Below, one piece after another: positions 1 to 14,115 of a stretch of DNA of 64,000 nucleotides. The stretch comes from Gamsiella multidivaricata. Taxonomy: Eukaryota > Mortierellomycota > Mortierellomycetes > Mortierellales > Mortierellaceae. The position numbers and the translations under genes were made by a program. The first letter of the stretch is position 1. The number at the start of each line of letters is the position of its first letter. The notes beneath the pieces are model-generated. The model saw only the letters and a program-made list of their open reading frames with translations, was not told where the DNA came from and made no database searches. The DNA lies in contig NW_026251761.1 of NCBI RefSeq assembly GCF_025024155.1, positions 62,001-126,000 on the forward strand, in the 5' to 3' direction.

Positions 1-84
1 ACACACTCACACACTCACATTCGACTCCCTCCTTGGCTAGCTATCCAGAGACACATTCCAGCAGGAAGCAATTGAACCCACAAC

Positions 85-2280
85 ATGGCGACTTACAAAC
101 AACGCACTCCTTATCAGCGTATTGCTGCAACCTACTCTGATGACGCACCACCTGCAACTGGGGCCACGAAACAAGCTGCTGCTGCTGCTGCTGCTGCTGT
201 TGCCGCAACGAGCCATGCTACAACTGTCCATCTGACCTCTCTGCACCACCACCACCACCAACATCACAATAATAATCACCACCCCTACAGCAGCAGTAGC
301 AGTCTCCACTACCCTGAGGATGAGTTTGTCGAGAATACCTCGGACCATGAATGGACATCGATCCGTAACAGCAACAGTACTGCCAGCGCCCGTGCCAGAG
401 CAAGACAACAGCAGTACCTGGACCAGCAACAGCAGCGCACAAGAGAATGGCAGTTTGTCCTTGCTCAACATCATCGCCAATCCCTCTCGCCCCCTGGTTT
501 AGCCATTATACCCAAGACCACAGCAACGACTACGGCTGCAGCCACGAGCAGAGAGGTTTCCTCGGATGAGTACGAAGATATCCTCTCTGGCACAGAGACT
601 CCGTCGGTCGTCGCCAGTCCCGGTCCCAATCTTATTAGCACAGGAGCCAGCATCTTTGGGTTCTCTGATCTGACAAGCGATGGTCTTGGCAGTGTGGGCG
701 AATGTGAGGACCCCGGGGTATGGTCGCACGAGGACGAGGACGATAACCTGTCACTCTCCATCCCCGTCCTTCGTCGTCTCCCATCTCCGTCCTCTCCCTT
801 CATTGCTTCTTCTACAGCCATATCTTTGAGTAATATCCCGACGCCATCCTTTGCGGCCAGTCCCCACCATATGGCTGTTGAGCACACCTTTCAAAACCAG
901 ATGCCCTTTCACGATGGGTCCGGCAACTTTACAACAGCCAGAAGTGTCAGATCACAACTCGACTCGGATGTGGATTCGGAGCGGGGGTGGGAGAGCTCGT
1001 CCTCAAGGGCATCGTCTCTGCTTCGACAGTATCGATCAAGACCCACAGTCCATCGACGAATCTCTTCCTCTGAATTTCAGGCTGTTATCCAGAATATTGC
1101 AGATCTGCAGCATACAGGTGCCCGCCCTTCAATGACACGGCAGTCTAGTCGACCAAGGGGTGTGGATGATCAGGCAGTTTCGTCCTCGAGATCGCAACCT
1201 CTTTTTACCTACCCAAGTGCTGTCACCAAAAGGCCGATCTTTAATATTTATGAATCTGAGATGGAGGACATGGCCGACATGGTGTTGGAGGTTCCTGCGA
1301 AGATAGGGTGGCTTAACGCCTTTGAGCTGGCCCTGCAAGCAATGCAGTCAAATGGACATGGCGCTAGCATGAGTGAAGCGACTATGGTGAGTATTTGCAA
1401 CAGAACACATGGAAGGAATTGTGCTTCGATGATATCTTTTATTGAACAAACCCTTTCATATTGCGACTGATTTCTTTTGCAGCTGAGCCCGATAAAAGTC
1501 TTTGCAGAAATCAAAGAATCTACGACTGAGAGCTCTATCGCATCAGAATCATCCGTACCAACCGACAACAATAGCGGCAGCAGCGAAGGATCACTGCAGC
1601 AGCAAGTTAAGCAGAACATGTCGGCAGCATCCTTTGAGACCCTGAAACGGCTCCAGACTAGAAAGCGATCCAACCCTCATCGACCCTATTCATCTGACCC
1701 GATGCAGGTCGATTTTTCGCCAACACTAAAGGATCGACCAATGCCGGAGGATATCTGTCATAAGGATCAGAGGATCAAGTCACGATCGACAGGAACTTCG
1801 ACATCGAATAGCAGTAGTAATAGTAGTCTTGGTATGCGCACGACGAACTTGCTCGCGGTCGTGCTCTCGACGCTGCGTCGGTTCCAGAACCATGTCCAGT
1901 CCAATTTGCTGTATGCGGACTTTTATGATGAGGAAGATCGACAGGCGGACCTGGCTCGCAGTCTGGGTTTTGATGGCGATCTGGGAATTCAGTGGTCATC
2001 GAGGGCTGCGGATGTAATGTCAGGAGGTGAAACAGATCCAAGCGACAGAGCAGCGGCAACAGGCAGCGGCAGCGGCAGCGGGACCAGCAGGGATCGAAGA
2101 GACTATCGGAGGCATGAGAGAACACCAAGCATTGCGTCATCAGTCAGTCGGTCGTCCTCGCGGAGTAATATCCGTCGGGCGAATAGTGATTGCGGGCTAG
2201 AAAGCATGAAGCATTACAGAAACAGAGACTCACATCATTCCATCCACTCGGGCCATCATCGACCGAGTCTAGTGGAGTGA
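85..2280 (+). CDS. Unknown disordered protein, two exons (699 aa)
   Basis: Exons are 85..1386 and 1483..2280, with a GTGAGT donor and a TTTTGCAG acceptor in phase 0. I do not recognise a family. The N-terminal half is low complexity: an alanine run from GCT codons (about residues 30-39), a His/Asn-rich block, then Ser-rich and acidic stretches. The most ordered-looking part is near residues 540-600, where a predicted amphipathic segment (LLAVVLSTLRRFQNHVQSNL) is followed by an acidic stretch with a conserved look (ARSLGFDGDLGIQ). The C-terminus is Ser/Arg/His-rich. There is no signal peptide or membrane segment. The start is the first ATG of the open frame, preceded by ACAAC. A scaffold or regulatory role is possible but unsupported. 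Confidence 0.75.
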
Positions 2281-2413
2281 AATAATAAAGCGCTAAAAGC
2301 AGACTGCCAGCACTTACAACAACGCCTATCGATCACCACAGTGAAGCATGACTCGTTCATCACAACTGATATTTATTTATTTATTTATTTGTGCATTCTC
2401 CTTGAAGCGGAGT

Positions 2414-4445
2414 CTACAGCTTGGAGACGGTGAGATTGACGTTCTGGGCGCGAAGGCGATCGATGAGGATATGTCCAAAGGCGTAGGCGGGCGTGAGAAC
2501 GCCTCCTGTGATCTTGTTCTCGTTCCTGACGCGATCTTCGTTCTGGACAAGACACAGAGCACCTTCGACCAGATACCTACAGGTCTCCGAGTAACCGGGT
2601 TCGCCTCCTTGGATGGTCGCGATGGCCTTGATGGGCTTGAGTGCATCGGCGGAGGCATCGGCGGGGACGTTCTCGGGAAGGCTGCTCTCGCCAATGATCT
2701 TCACGGTAAAATGGCCCTGGGTGATGCTCTCGTCCGAGGGACCGGTACCTGGAGCTGGGAGGATACGATTCTGAATGAAGCGGCGAAGCGGACCAACGGA
2801 CAAAGCGGCACCGCCGAGACCCATACCAAGTGACGCGAGCGCTGCGGTGAAAAAGCCAGGTGCTGACATGGATTCCCTGAAAAACAAACAAAACAAAAAC
2901 ATGACACAAGCGATGATCATTAGTACGGATACGCAAGACAGCAGTTTGTAAAAAGAAAAAAACCAGACAAGAATTGCGCTGCTACATCACATACCTGTAT
3001 GTGAACTCGGGGCCATATCCGACACCATCGGCCTCGACGGCGAGACCATGACTACGCTTGACGATCTTTTCGTTCGCAAAAGACATGATGAAGAAGGCCT
3101 GCCATGCCTTGAAATCGTGATCGTAAAAGACGGAGGGCAGGGTGATCCTGGCGGGGACCACCTTGGAGGCGACGTCCTCGGGAACGAGTTGATTCTGGTC
3201 CAGCGTGTCCTTCATCCCACCCTCCTTGCCCTCCATGACCTCGCATATCGAAGCCAACGTACCTCCCGAGACTATCATCAAGGGAGGGGTGCTGTGAGTA
3301 CCTTTTTATTCTCTTTGGGAAAATGCAAAAGGTTATGCGTTGAAAACCAAAGAACATTTACCGGCACCGCGCAGCTTCGTGACCGAGAGCTTAACAGACT
3401 TTGTAGGGAGATTGTATTCCTTGCGTAGAAAGTCGACAACCCTTTTTTTGTTTTTGTAGTAAGGAGAAAGATGAGGAACCTGGCGAGTCAGTCAAACCAT
3501 CAAGTCGAACACCACTACCACCGCCACCACCACCGAAGAAAGAAAGGGGAAGGGAAAAAAAAAAAAAAAAAAAAAAGAGAAACAAAGAAAAGTTCCGCTT
3601 ACATCTTGGTGCCGAGTTCAGATGGCACAGAGTCAAAACCACATTCGGGAACCAGGATGATGTTCTTGTCGCGTGCCTCCTTATGGTACTTTCGGATAAT
3701 GTCCTATAATGATCACAACGGTGGTACGATAGGTATTTACACCATTACCATTGCCATTGCAGTGTTAGTCGCGACCCAAAATAAAAAGGAAGAAAAAAGA
3801 AAAAAAGAAAAAAAAAATAGGTTTCATTGGAAATAGACATTACGAGAACAAATGGCGTTTCTCCCGTGGAATCGACATAATGAGTTCCCTGCTTGACACA
3901 TGCAGCGACCAAAGGCTCTCCATGTTTCAGGAAGGGGCCGACAGTGCTGATGACGACCTTTGTACGTGCGGCCATGGCCTCAAGCGACTCTGGGCTGGAT
4001 GCATCTGCCTGGATAATGGACAGTGTCTGGTAGATTAAAGGCCAGAATAATAAAACCAAATGGTGCAATGTAAGTTAATGCGTGAGATATGCAATATATG
4101 ACATGAAGATCAAAGCATTTTCCGCTCATGAGAAAAAAAAAAAAAAAAAAAAAAGACCAACAGCAACTCACCGAGAGACCAGGATCGATGTTGACGAGCT
4201 TCTCGCGGACCTCCTCCAGTTTGGAAGCACTCCGGCCGGCAATGGCCCAGCGCACGCCTTGTTTGTAGTTGCGCGCCAAGTACTATTGAAGAGGGTTAGG
4301 CATTTGAAAATCTCTTATAAGAACACGCATGGGTTCACAGCTTTCGATTGTATCGGCAGTGAACGACTGATGATACCTGGCATGTACGGAGTCCGGTGAA
4401 CCCTGTGGCTCCATAGAGTACCAAATCGAATTCTCTTCCAGACAT
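2414..4445 (-). CDS. Saccharopine dehydrogenase-like oxidoreductase (SCCPDH family) with C-terminal SKL
   Basis: Seven exons on the minus strand: 4377..4445, 4172..4282, 3844..4026, 3603..3703, 3362..3441, 2995..3301 and 2414..2876 (437 aa); all junctions are GT-AG and in frame. Residues 8-18 (LVLYGATGFTG) are the dinucleotide-binding Rossmann loop of the SCCPDH/trans-acting enoyl reductase family. Further family blocks are WAIAGRS, STVGPF near the second strand, GTHYVDSTGE, CGFDSVPSELG and SGGTLAS. Family members are NAD(P)-binding oxidoreductases of uncertain substrate, often on lipid droplets; true lysine-pathway activity should not be assumed. The last three residues are SKL, a textbook type-1 peroxisomal signal, so peroxisomal import is a reasonable inference. 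The gene is convergent with the unknown gene to the left. Confidence 0.9.
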
Positions 4446-4855
4446 GTTTTATATGGTTATATGATTCGAGTAGACTAGTATAGGGAAGTGAAGGTGAATG
4501 GCGGAATGAAGGAGCAATGAGAACAAAGGAATGAAGAATGAGGGAGGAACGATTTCTTAATTTAATTTAATGAGGGAGGAAGAACGTAATGCGGTCTAAG
4601 TCTGTGCGAGCTGATATGAAAGCAGGCCTTTTCGATCGGCCGGATCGGTCGGTCTGAGCGATCGGTGGATGGCTGTTGCACATGATATTTATATGCAATT
4701 GAGGTGCCGCTCCGTCGCTGGTTTCCTGGTCTTCCCAATGCATCCACGCATTCATTGTAAAAACATTGTTTATCTGTGTCCACTCCCGATAGAGCCTTGC
4801 CATGCATACGTACGCATCAGCTCTTCGGGTCAATGCTACTGCCGAAGCATAGCAC
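4446..4855. other. Spacer between SCCPDH-like start and CHERP-like stop
   Basis: No gene is seen here. About 4633-4668 is dense in overlapping CGATCGG/GGATCGG words that form short inverted repeats. The rest is the 5' flank of the oxidoreductase and the 3' flank of the splicing factor. Confidence 0.5.
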
Positions 4856-7179
4856 CTAGGCATGGCGGGCAGGTTGGAACATCGGGCGCGATGGTGGCTG
4901 CACATGTGCATATGTCTGTGCTCCTATTCCTGAGAACGATCTCGCTGGGAAGGCGTCCTCTATCGCCGATCGGCTCATTGGACTTACACCTCGTCTCCTG
5001 CCCGTACCCTTGTCTCTGCTTCTACTCCTACTCCTGCTCATGCTTCTGCCTCGACCTCTGCTTCTGCCCCTGCTCCTGCTCCGACTCTTTGATATAGTAC
5101 CTCGACCACGGTCCCGGCTTCGGCTTCGGCTTCTACTCCTGCCTCGCCCACGGCCATGATGCCCAGGCGATCTGCTCCTTGACCGTGTGCGCGATCGAGA
5201 TCGTGAACGTGACAGTGAATGGCTATACGAACGAGAACGTCGTCTGGGTCGAGAAACAGATCTTGATCTTGATTTCGTCCGCGAGCGTGACCTTGACAAA
5301 GGTCGTCTTCTGCCTCTCGAATCGCTTCTTCCTCCGCCCTCGCGCTCATCGTGCCGATCACCATGTCGTCGTCGCTGTCGAGATTGTGGTGGATCTTTTG
5401 AAAAGGCCAGTTTCCTCTTTTCGGATACAGTCTTATAGAACTCGCTCAGATATCCTTCATGCCAGCCCTCGTCCTTGATAGTACTGTCTCGTCCTGATGA
5501 GGTCATTATCGATGCGTTTTCAGCAAGGAATTCCGTCACGCTGCTTAGGATTGTCTCTGGCAGGGAAGTGTTCTTTTGGACCGGGACTGATACAGACGCT
5601 GGCATGGTTTCATAGTATTCTGCATCAGCCTTTATACCGCCATTTATAAACAGAATTATCATGTTAGATATATGTTAATCGAAGATATATTCACAAGAAA
5701 AATTACAAAGGAATTATACAAAAACATGCCTCAATCTTTGACATCATGAGCCCCGCGGGTAGATCCCGGGTGAGAACATCTCGATGGGTAGGCGCAGGAG
5801 GTGGTGGTGCTGGCGCTGGCACAGGTATTGGAACTGCAGCTGGCCCTGCGACTGGTGCTGAAAATGGCTGTAACGCTGCTGTTGCGTGTGGCGGATGGTA
5901 CATTGCCTGAGGTTGAGGCGGAGAATGCTGATGTGGATGGGTTGAGTGGGGTGGATGCTGTTGAGGAAACGGCGGTTGCTGAAACGCCAGTTGCATGGCA
6001 TGTTGTCCAAATTGTTGCGGTGGTGGGTGGTATGGGGGATATGGATGATGGGATCCTGCCACATGAGAATTGGGCGGTGGCGGTGGAGGCCAAGGACCTG
6101 AATGAGGTGGTCCTGTCGCTGGTGACGAAGGCTGCTGGTGCTGCATTGGATGTGTAAACTTGGAGTACTGCTGCTGCTGCTGATGCTGATGATGCTGCTG
6201 ATACTGCTGAGGGTGGTGATGTTGATGTGAAGTCTGAGGATGGTGGTATGGTACTGTAGGATGGGTGGCTGGAGCCATAGGCCCGGGGCCGCCTACCTGT
6301 GGTGGCGGTAGCAGTGGGGGTCGCTTGACGTTCATCTCCATGGTGTCGACAGCATGACCCGGGAAAAATTCTTTACTCCTCCATATCTCTAGTACCTAAT
6401 ATGGATGATTATTCGAGCGATGTTAATGACGACAATGTAATAAGCACTGTCATATCCAGACTGCGGGCGTACCTTGATGACTCGCTGTCGCTGAGCATCA
6501 TCGACTCCAGGAAAGTAGTATGCGACGCGCAGTATAGGAACCAGATGTGGATAGAGTGCATCTTTGATCCATCGCTGCTGTTTCCGCTCACTACCGTTAC
6601 CAAAGACAAGATTCTTCCGAATTAGCATCGAGATCAGTTTGCTAAAAGCAATTGCCATATTTGCTTGTCTTCTCCTGCTATCCTGTATCTCACCTGTGGG
6701 AGAGGATGTCGTTAGTGAGGTAGACAATGTGCAACTTGTTGTCAAAGGTATGGCGAGAGATGGCAATGGCGACCAGGGCGCGTGCGAGGAGATCGTATTG
6801 TTGTGGATTCTGACAATGATGCACAACCCAGTTCTTTCCTGCCTATTGTTTTATAAAAGACGCGATATTTAGCCTTGATTGTAGCAATGCCGCATACTGT
6901 CGCAGCGGCCGATGTCCGCGTTTGAAGTCGTTCCCGTTGCTTTACCTGGATATTCGCCTGCGAACAATCATTCATGAGCAGCTCAAGGTGATCCATGAAG
7001 ATTCCGATGTCCGATGGATTTAGGCCCCTGCTCTGCTGGACAAACGCGTCGAGCGCCAACTGGACGCCTGCAGTCTGCATCGACATCTGTTCGGCACTGG
7101 ATGGATCTGCAAGCTGCTGTTGCTGGTGCTGTTGGTGATGTAATGGAGCTCTTGCAGGATGCAGATGAAGGTTTTCCAT
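4856..7179 (-). CDS. CHERP-like SR protein with CID domain
   Basis: Exons on the minus strand are 6946..7179, 6694..6842, 6473..6590, 5730..6395 and 4856..5629 (646 aa). Residues about 25-170 form a CID-type fold with CHERP-like blocks: AGKNWVVHHCQNP, LHIVYLTNDILSH, then ERKQQRWIKDALYPHLVPIL and VLEIWRSKEFF. A Pro/Gln/His-rich linker follows. It ends in RDLPAGLM and then EGWHEGYLSEFYKT, which match the CHERP core in order. The tail is a long Arg-Ser/Arg-Asp domain. CHERP proteins associate with the U2 snRNP/spliceosome in the nucleus. Unlike animal CHERP, I see no N-terminal SURP module and no C-terminal G-patch. The fourth intron (5630..5729) has a GC donor. The ATG at 7179 is the first that opens the CID frame. 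Confidence 0.8.
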
Positions 7180-8079
7180 GCTTTATCCCTGTCCTCGTCG
7201 TCGTATTCGTCCTTGTCCTTCGTCTTGATCGGTCCGGAGGAAAGAAATGAAGGCGACTTTGAAGTCCAGGTCCTCATGCTGGGTTTGGACAGGATTCGGC
7301 GCCTTCACTGTCATGTGACTGTCTCCAGAGAGGAAACGAATTATTCAGAGAGAACCGGTAAAGCGCGACCTTGTATCTTGACTTGGGTACTGATAATAAA
7401 ATTGAATGGCATAATGTATAACGAGCGTGTTATGTGTCCCGCTCAGCTAAACAACGGGGATCGAATTAAAGAAGACGGTTTCCCACCAATTAACCTAGCA
7501 CTTCTTCATTTTGGAAGGCACTAGACGCACTCAACTGCATGCACACTGCACGCTATACACTTCAGATGGCCCCAAGTCAACTGCGTGTGGCCCTCAATGG
7601 ACAGAGATCCACTGCGCACGGCCACTCTTCCATTGGCCATGCAATTTAACAGTAGCAACAGCAGCAGCAACAGCAGCAGCAACAGCAGCGGCGCTCGTAT
7701 ATTGCAGGTCTGTAGTGCACAGGGTTTCGATCTGAATGCAAGGTTGCCATTTGTTAACTGTTTTACACCCACATTTTCTGCCTTTCTAATCGCGTAGAAC
7801 TCTACCTACCACGAAGGAGTAACACCGGTGCATTCGAAGAATACAAAATAAATTCCAAAAATAAAGCAGAGTAATACGAAAAAAAAAGAAAAAAAAAAAG
7901 CAACAACAACAATAAGCAGCGTAAAAGAACAGTGGGTATTATTTACAGGGGTGGAGTACAGGGTACTAGAAAAACGAAACAGGAGTGAATGCGTTTCCTG
8001 AATTAAAATAAAGTGCACTAAAGAATACCAAAGTTGATTGATGCTTGCATGGATTCTAGGGCAAGAGGGTTGGCTGATG
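7180..8079. other. 900-bp spacer with short CAG/CAA repeat
   Basis: No convincing gene. It holds the 5' flank of the CHERP-like gene and the 3' flank of the bHLH gene. A short CAG/CAA-type repeat lies at about 7650-7692 and A-rich tracts at about 7879-7900. The open frames across it are short and lack family features. Confidence 0.5.
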
Positions 8080-10150
<2,071 letters not shown>

Positions 10151-10188
10151 TGGGGATAGCGGGGCGAGATGTGTAAGACAGCAGCTGG

Positions 10189-10225
<37 letters not shown>

Positions 10226-11707
10226 AAAAAAAGGGGTGAAGGGGGAAGAGTTTACCTACTGAAAATGATGGGTAGGGAGGAAAGGAGGGGTTAAGGGACA
10301 CAGGACTGGTTAGCTGGAGGTGGAGTTTCCGGTTGATCGAGATGAGCGATTGTCGATCGAGTGGATGAGACTTTGCACGGAGGAGAGGCGTGCAGGGGAG
10401 GGGATGCGGAGTGGCGAGGACTGGGATATGGCTTTCCCTGTAGGGATGGGAGAGGCGTGTCAAGTGGAGCCAAGGGCACGAGGGGAGGAAGAAAGAGCGT
10501 CCGCTTGCTGAGGGCGATGGGGATGGAGGAGGAGGGCGATGGGTGCGATGGGCGTATGTGGAGTGGGATGGAGTGGGATGTGGAAAAGGAAGGAGGAGGA
10601 GGAGGAGGAGGGGGAGGAGGAGGAGGGGAAGGGGGAGCAGAGGTTTGTGTGGAGAGAGTTTAAAAAAAAACCAGATTGGAAGATGGAAGCGCACTCCATC
10701 CCCGCTTTTAGAGTTCTTCACATGCATCCACTCCTTCTGAGGGATACACCGCAGAGCACTAATCGGCGTCGCACGAAACATTAAAACCTGCCCCCTCCCC
10801 CCTCCAGTTCAAGGTCCATCCATCTCAAACACATCGGGATCAACCCGCCGACGCCGGCTGAGCAAAGGCAGCAGAGCTTCATCAAAGGGCGTGGCATCCG
10901 AGCGAGTGAAGAGTGTGCCCGGGTGCCTTGTCTTTGCCCATACGCTCCGCTATACGCTGATAGTCCGCCTACAGTTCGCACCGTTAATTTGATTGAGATG
11001 ATCAGTTCAATGTGTGTAACAACGCGTGTCCCTTATCGCCCGATGGCTTCTCGAGAAATTACAGCGATCCGATCTACCACCACCAACAGTAGGAGGTCCC
11101 TCGCCTTTTCCCTCTACCTACCTGTCTATATTTCTATGGGTCTAGGGTCTATGGGTCTATGGGTCTATGGGTCTGTGTACCACTGCTTCTGGCGTATATC
11201 CTTGTCTAAAAGATTAAGCTGGTGTTCGCACAAAGAGTGGACAAAGTCGGACACTGAATAAAGTATGTCTGCGGAAAGAACGACGCGGAACTTTCATTGT
11301 GTCGTGGTGCCCAAGACGGATGACTGAGAATCGAGTGGGCGAAGCAAGAGAATGCTGCATATTATTCATGTGTTTTCACACCACTAAACCATGCTTTGTA
11401 AGTGCATGCATTTGTCCAAATGGCGGGAATGATCATCTAATCCCATCAAGCCGCTCTCGAACAAACTACAGCAAACGGCCCTGCTGAAGTGGTCTATGTG
11501 TCAACCTGGGGTCCATTTTATCCAGAGTTACCAAGAAAGTCTCCAAGGCAGCCTGGACTCCCGTGAGAACTGTCAATTCCAATCCGAAATAGATATCCAA
11601 TCATTTCGTTGACACGGAAGAAGAGAGTATAAAAGAATCCTTTGCCTCCCCACTTTGGCACCACAGTAATACCCTCCATCCTTCTCTCCCGTTGAATATT
11701 CGCAAAC
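10151..11707. other. Long gene-free region upstream of the bHLH gene
   Basis: No gene recognised. It has a poly-A tract just upstream of the bHLH ATG (about 10190-10221), a purine-rich GGA/GAG stretch (about 10580-10640), and a short tandem repeat of the 8-mer TATGGGTC at about 11133-11176. A TATA-like element (TATAAAAG) near 11627 lies 5' of the decayed gene copy that follows. Confidence 0.5.
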
Positions 11708-12130
11708 ATAACCTCCGCAGACGAGGTCCTCTCCATTGTCGCTGCGGCCTTCTATACAGCCATCCTTGGCTCCGGTTCCTCTAGTCTCACTGGCGCCTCT
11801 ATCTCGTTATAATTTTCTTCTGCACAATTCGCGTGGTCGCCTACATTACAAGGACATATGTCGATTCCGGTTCCGTCGAGTACGGCACTCATGCCTATAT
11901 CTCACTCATGACCATTACGCAGGTCTTCCTTTCCGTTGGCCACATCGTCGTTTTCCTTCTCCTGGTCTGGCTTTACCGATCAATCCTGCCCAGACTCCGT
12001 GTCCAGACCGGTGAGGACCGCGACAAGTTTGAGCGTACGCTCGTCGACCATACACGATTGCTCCTGCTGCCAGTTGCTCCTTGTGTGATCGTCGGAGCAA
12101 TCTTTGCAGAGGCGCAGACGATGTTAAAGT
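11708..12130 (+). pseudogene. Broken copy of the multi-pass membrane protein gene at 14116
   Basis: This segment is a degenerate paralogue of the intact gene 2.4 kb downstream. The first codons align as TSADEVLSIVA against VSADEILSIVA, but the initiator ATG is ATA (11708-11710). After about 25 codons a small frame-breaking deletion occurs, and the match resumes in another frame (HWRLYLVIIFF, RVVAYITRTYVDSG, RLRVQTGEDRDKFERTLVDHTR, split here only for naming). It stops after VGAIFAEAQTM, so the last transmembrane segments and the C-tail are missing. Start loss, frameshift and 3' truncation together argue for a dead copy. The upstream TATA-like box still exists. Expression of a short peptide cannot be excluded. 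Confidence 0.85.
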
Positions 12131-13401
12131 GTGAAGCAGCAAGATGTGTTCACCAACACAATCTTTTATTACCTACAAGAATAAAAAGAAAAGAGCAAAA
12201 AGTCTTTCTGCGGACCCTAGTTTGGGGAGCCAGTGGTTTCTTTTCAAACACTATTAAACATACACCGATGCTTGATGCAGAGCTCATTTTGTCGACTTTT
12301 TTGACTTTTTTTTTTTTTTTTTTTTTTTTTTAAGAATGAGTGTCGGTCGAGAAAGCATCCATATAAACGGGTCATCGACCGAGGGATTCGAACTTTACAT
12401 CTCACCCATAGTAACTTGCTTGAAAAAAGTAATATCACTTGGAGATTGTTTTGGTTCCATCCGAGGATTCAACGCTCAGCACCAATGTAAGAATCTTGGC
12501 TTGCACCTTCTTAATCCAGCGAGCTCTGGAGAAGTTCCACGAGACACTCTATGATCCAAGGCGTGTCCAGCCGGATAACTGATGTCACTGTGCCCTCTTC
12601 ACTATTCAAGTGTCTACGAGGCAGACTAAACGACAAGGTAACATGCCATGGCTTGTTGGAAGAGCATAGTTGTTGTTACGACTGCGGTGAGAAACAATAG
12701 ATTTCACTCGCGTGGCAAAGGACCGCAGTATCACCGCAGCATCAATGTTAGCTAATAAAAAAAAATAGGCTGGTGGAATGACGGGAACTTCCAAGAAGTG
12801 ATGGGCTATATTCTAAACGTGTCTCCTATCTGCACTCTCTATCATTGTGCATTACTATCCAGTTGGACTTTGGTTTTCATCAGGGAAAGTGTGGCTGAAG
12901 AGGGTTGCGAGGGGGGGAAGGAGGGGCGTAAGGGCAGAAGTGTTTTCTTGGCTGCCGGAGGAACTTTACCCGATGCTGTTTAGGCAACAGCCCCCAGAGA
13001 AAAATTTGTTTGTTTTTTTCCCGTTGAAGTGCATGCTGGTATACTGCATTGCTCTTCCGGGGAGAAGGAAGTACAGCTGGACAAATGAAAGACGACACAA
13101 ATGTGGTCAGACGACAGCCCAAAGTTAGAAGCTATTTGGAAGCATCAGAAACAACCAGCACTGGAAAAGCAGATATTGCTCCATGCTCCCCTCCGTCTCT
13201 CTCTCTCTCTTTGCGCGAACGCTCAATCACACTCGTATACGTACATTGTTCATCTGCGTGCGCATATATGTGTTTTCCATTTGGAGTAGCTGTTACCAAG
13301 CAAATCCAAGATTGCTATTGTCCCGACTGAAGATGCCGCGAAAGAGATGATGAAAACCATCTATGTATGGAGCAACGAAGGCGGAACCGATCCTGCCCCA
13401 A

Positions 13402-13439
<38 letters not shown>

Positions 13440-14115
13440 TACCGCTTAGAGGCGGTGGCGGTGCTCATGGACCAAGGACGCCGTCATCTGATTCGTTTTC
13501 GAAGCGAAGGAGGAACGACTAGATCATAGGTACTAGATCATAGGTGTGTGTTTCCATGAACGATCGTCATGGAACAGCCCCCCGCAGTTTACGCAAACGC
13601 TGTTAAGGTTAAAGTCGCGCCTTAAGTTGATGTCTAACAATTCTTCTTGGCACATGGATAAATTGCATCCAACGTTGGCAGCCATCGACTGCCCACCATA
13701 AACAAGACGACAGAGGGAAGAGGCATCAAGTCGTGCATCGTCGTGCAGCTCCATCGATACACAGACTTGGTCCGTCAGAGAACGAAAGTTCTTTTGGCCA
13801 TTGGTCAAATGGGCTCCCCCTTCAGCCTCGCCTGTTGCTCCACTGCTCTAGACATGCAACTACCAGGCGATATCTCGCATAAATACCGGCCACAGTCTGC
13901 ACTATTTCAGCTTCATTCTCAGCCATTCAGGAAAAGCAACTACAACTACAACATCTATAACTGCCGTATCCGCCCCCCTCCCCAACCCTCTTCAAGCGAC
14001 TTCGCCTTCATCCCTGACACACACTCCGCTTGCTTGCCCTTTCCGCCTTCCGCCTCATTTCTAAAAAGCGTCCTTTTACGTCTACTTGACACTCTCCTAA
14101 CACACATCGCCCACA
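12131..14115. other. Gene-free region with AGT microsatellite
   Basis: No gene recognised. It contains a poly-T tract (about 12307-12331), an (AGT)n microsatellite at 13402-13439, and, near 14116, the CT-rich leader of the downstream gene. A TATA-like CATAAATACC lies near 13877. Confidence 0.5.
13402..13439. repeat. (AGT)n microsatellite
   Basis: About twelve perfect AGT units in non-coding sequence. Confidence 0.95.

Noticed and set aside
5179..5478. Plus-strand open frames opposite the RS domain
   Set aside because: Antisense to the Arg-Ser/Arg-Asp codons of the CHERP-like gene, with no family features.
6675..6693. A 19-nt intron in the CHERP-like gene
   Set aside because: Too short for a fungal intron. 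A 103-nt intron (6591..6693) gives a better family match (SHSERKQQRWIKDAL).
12360..12425. tRNA-like T-loop word (GGGATTCGAAC) near 12390
   Set aside because: The flanking bases do not form a T stem or a cloverleaf.
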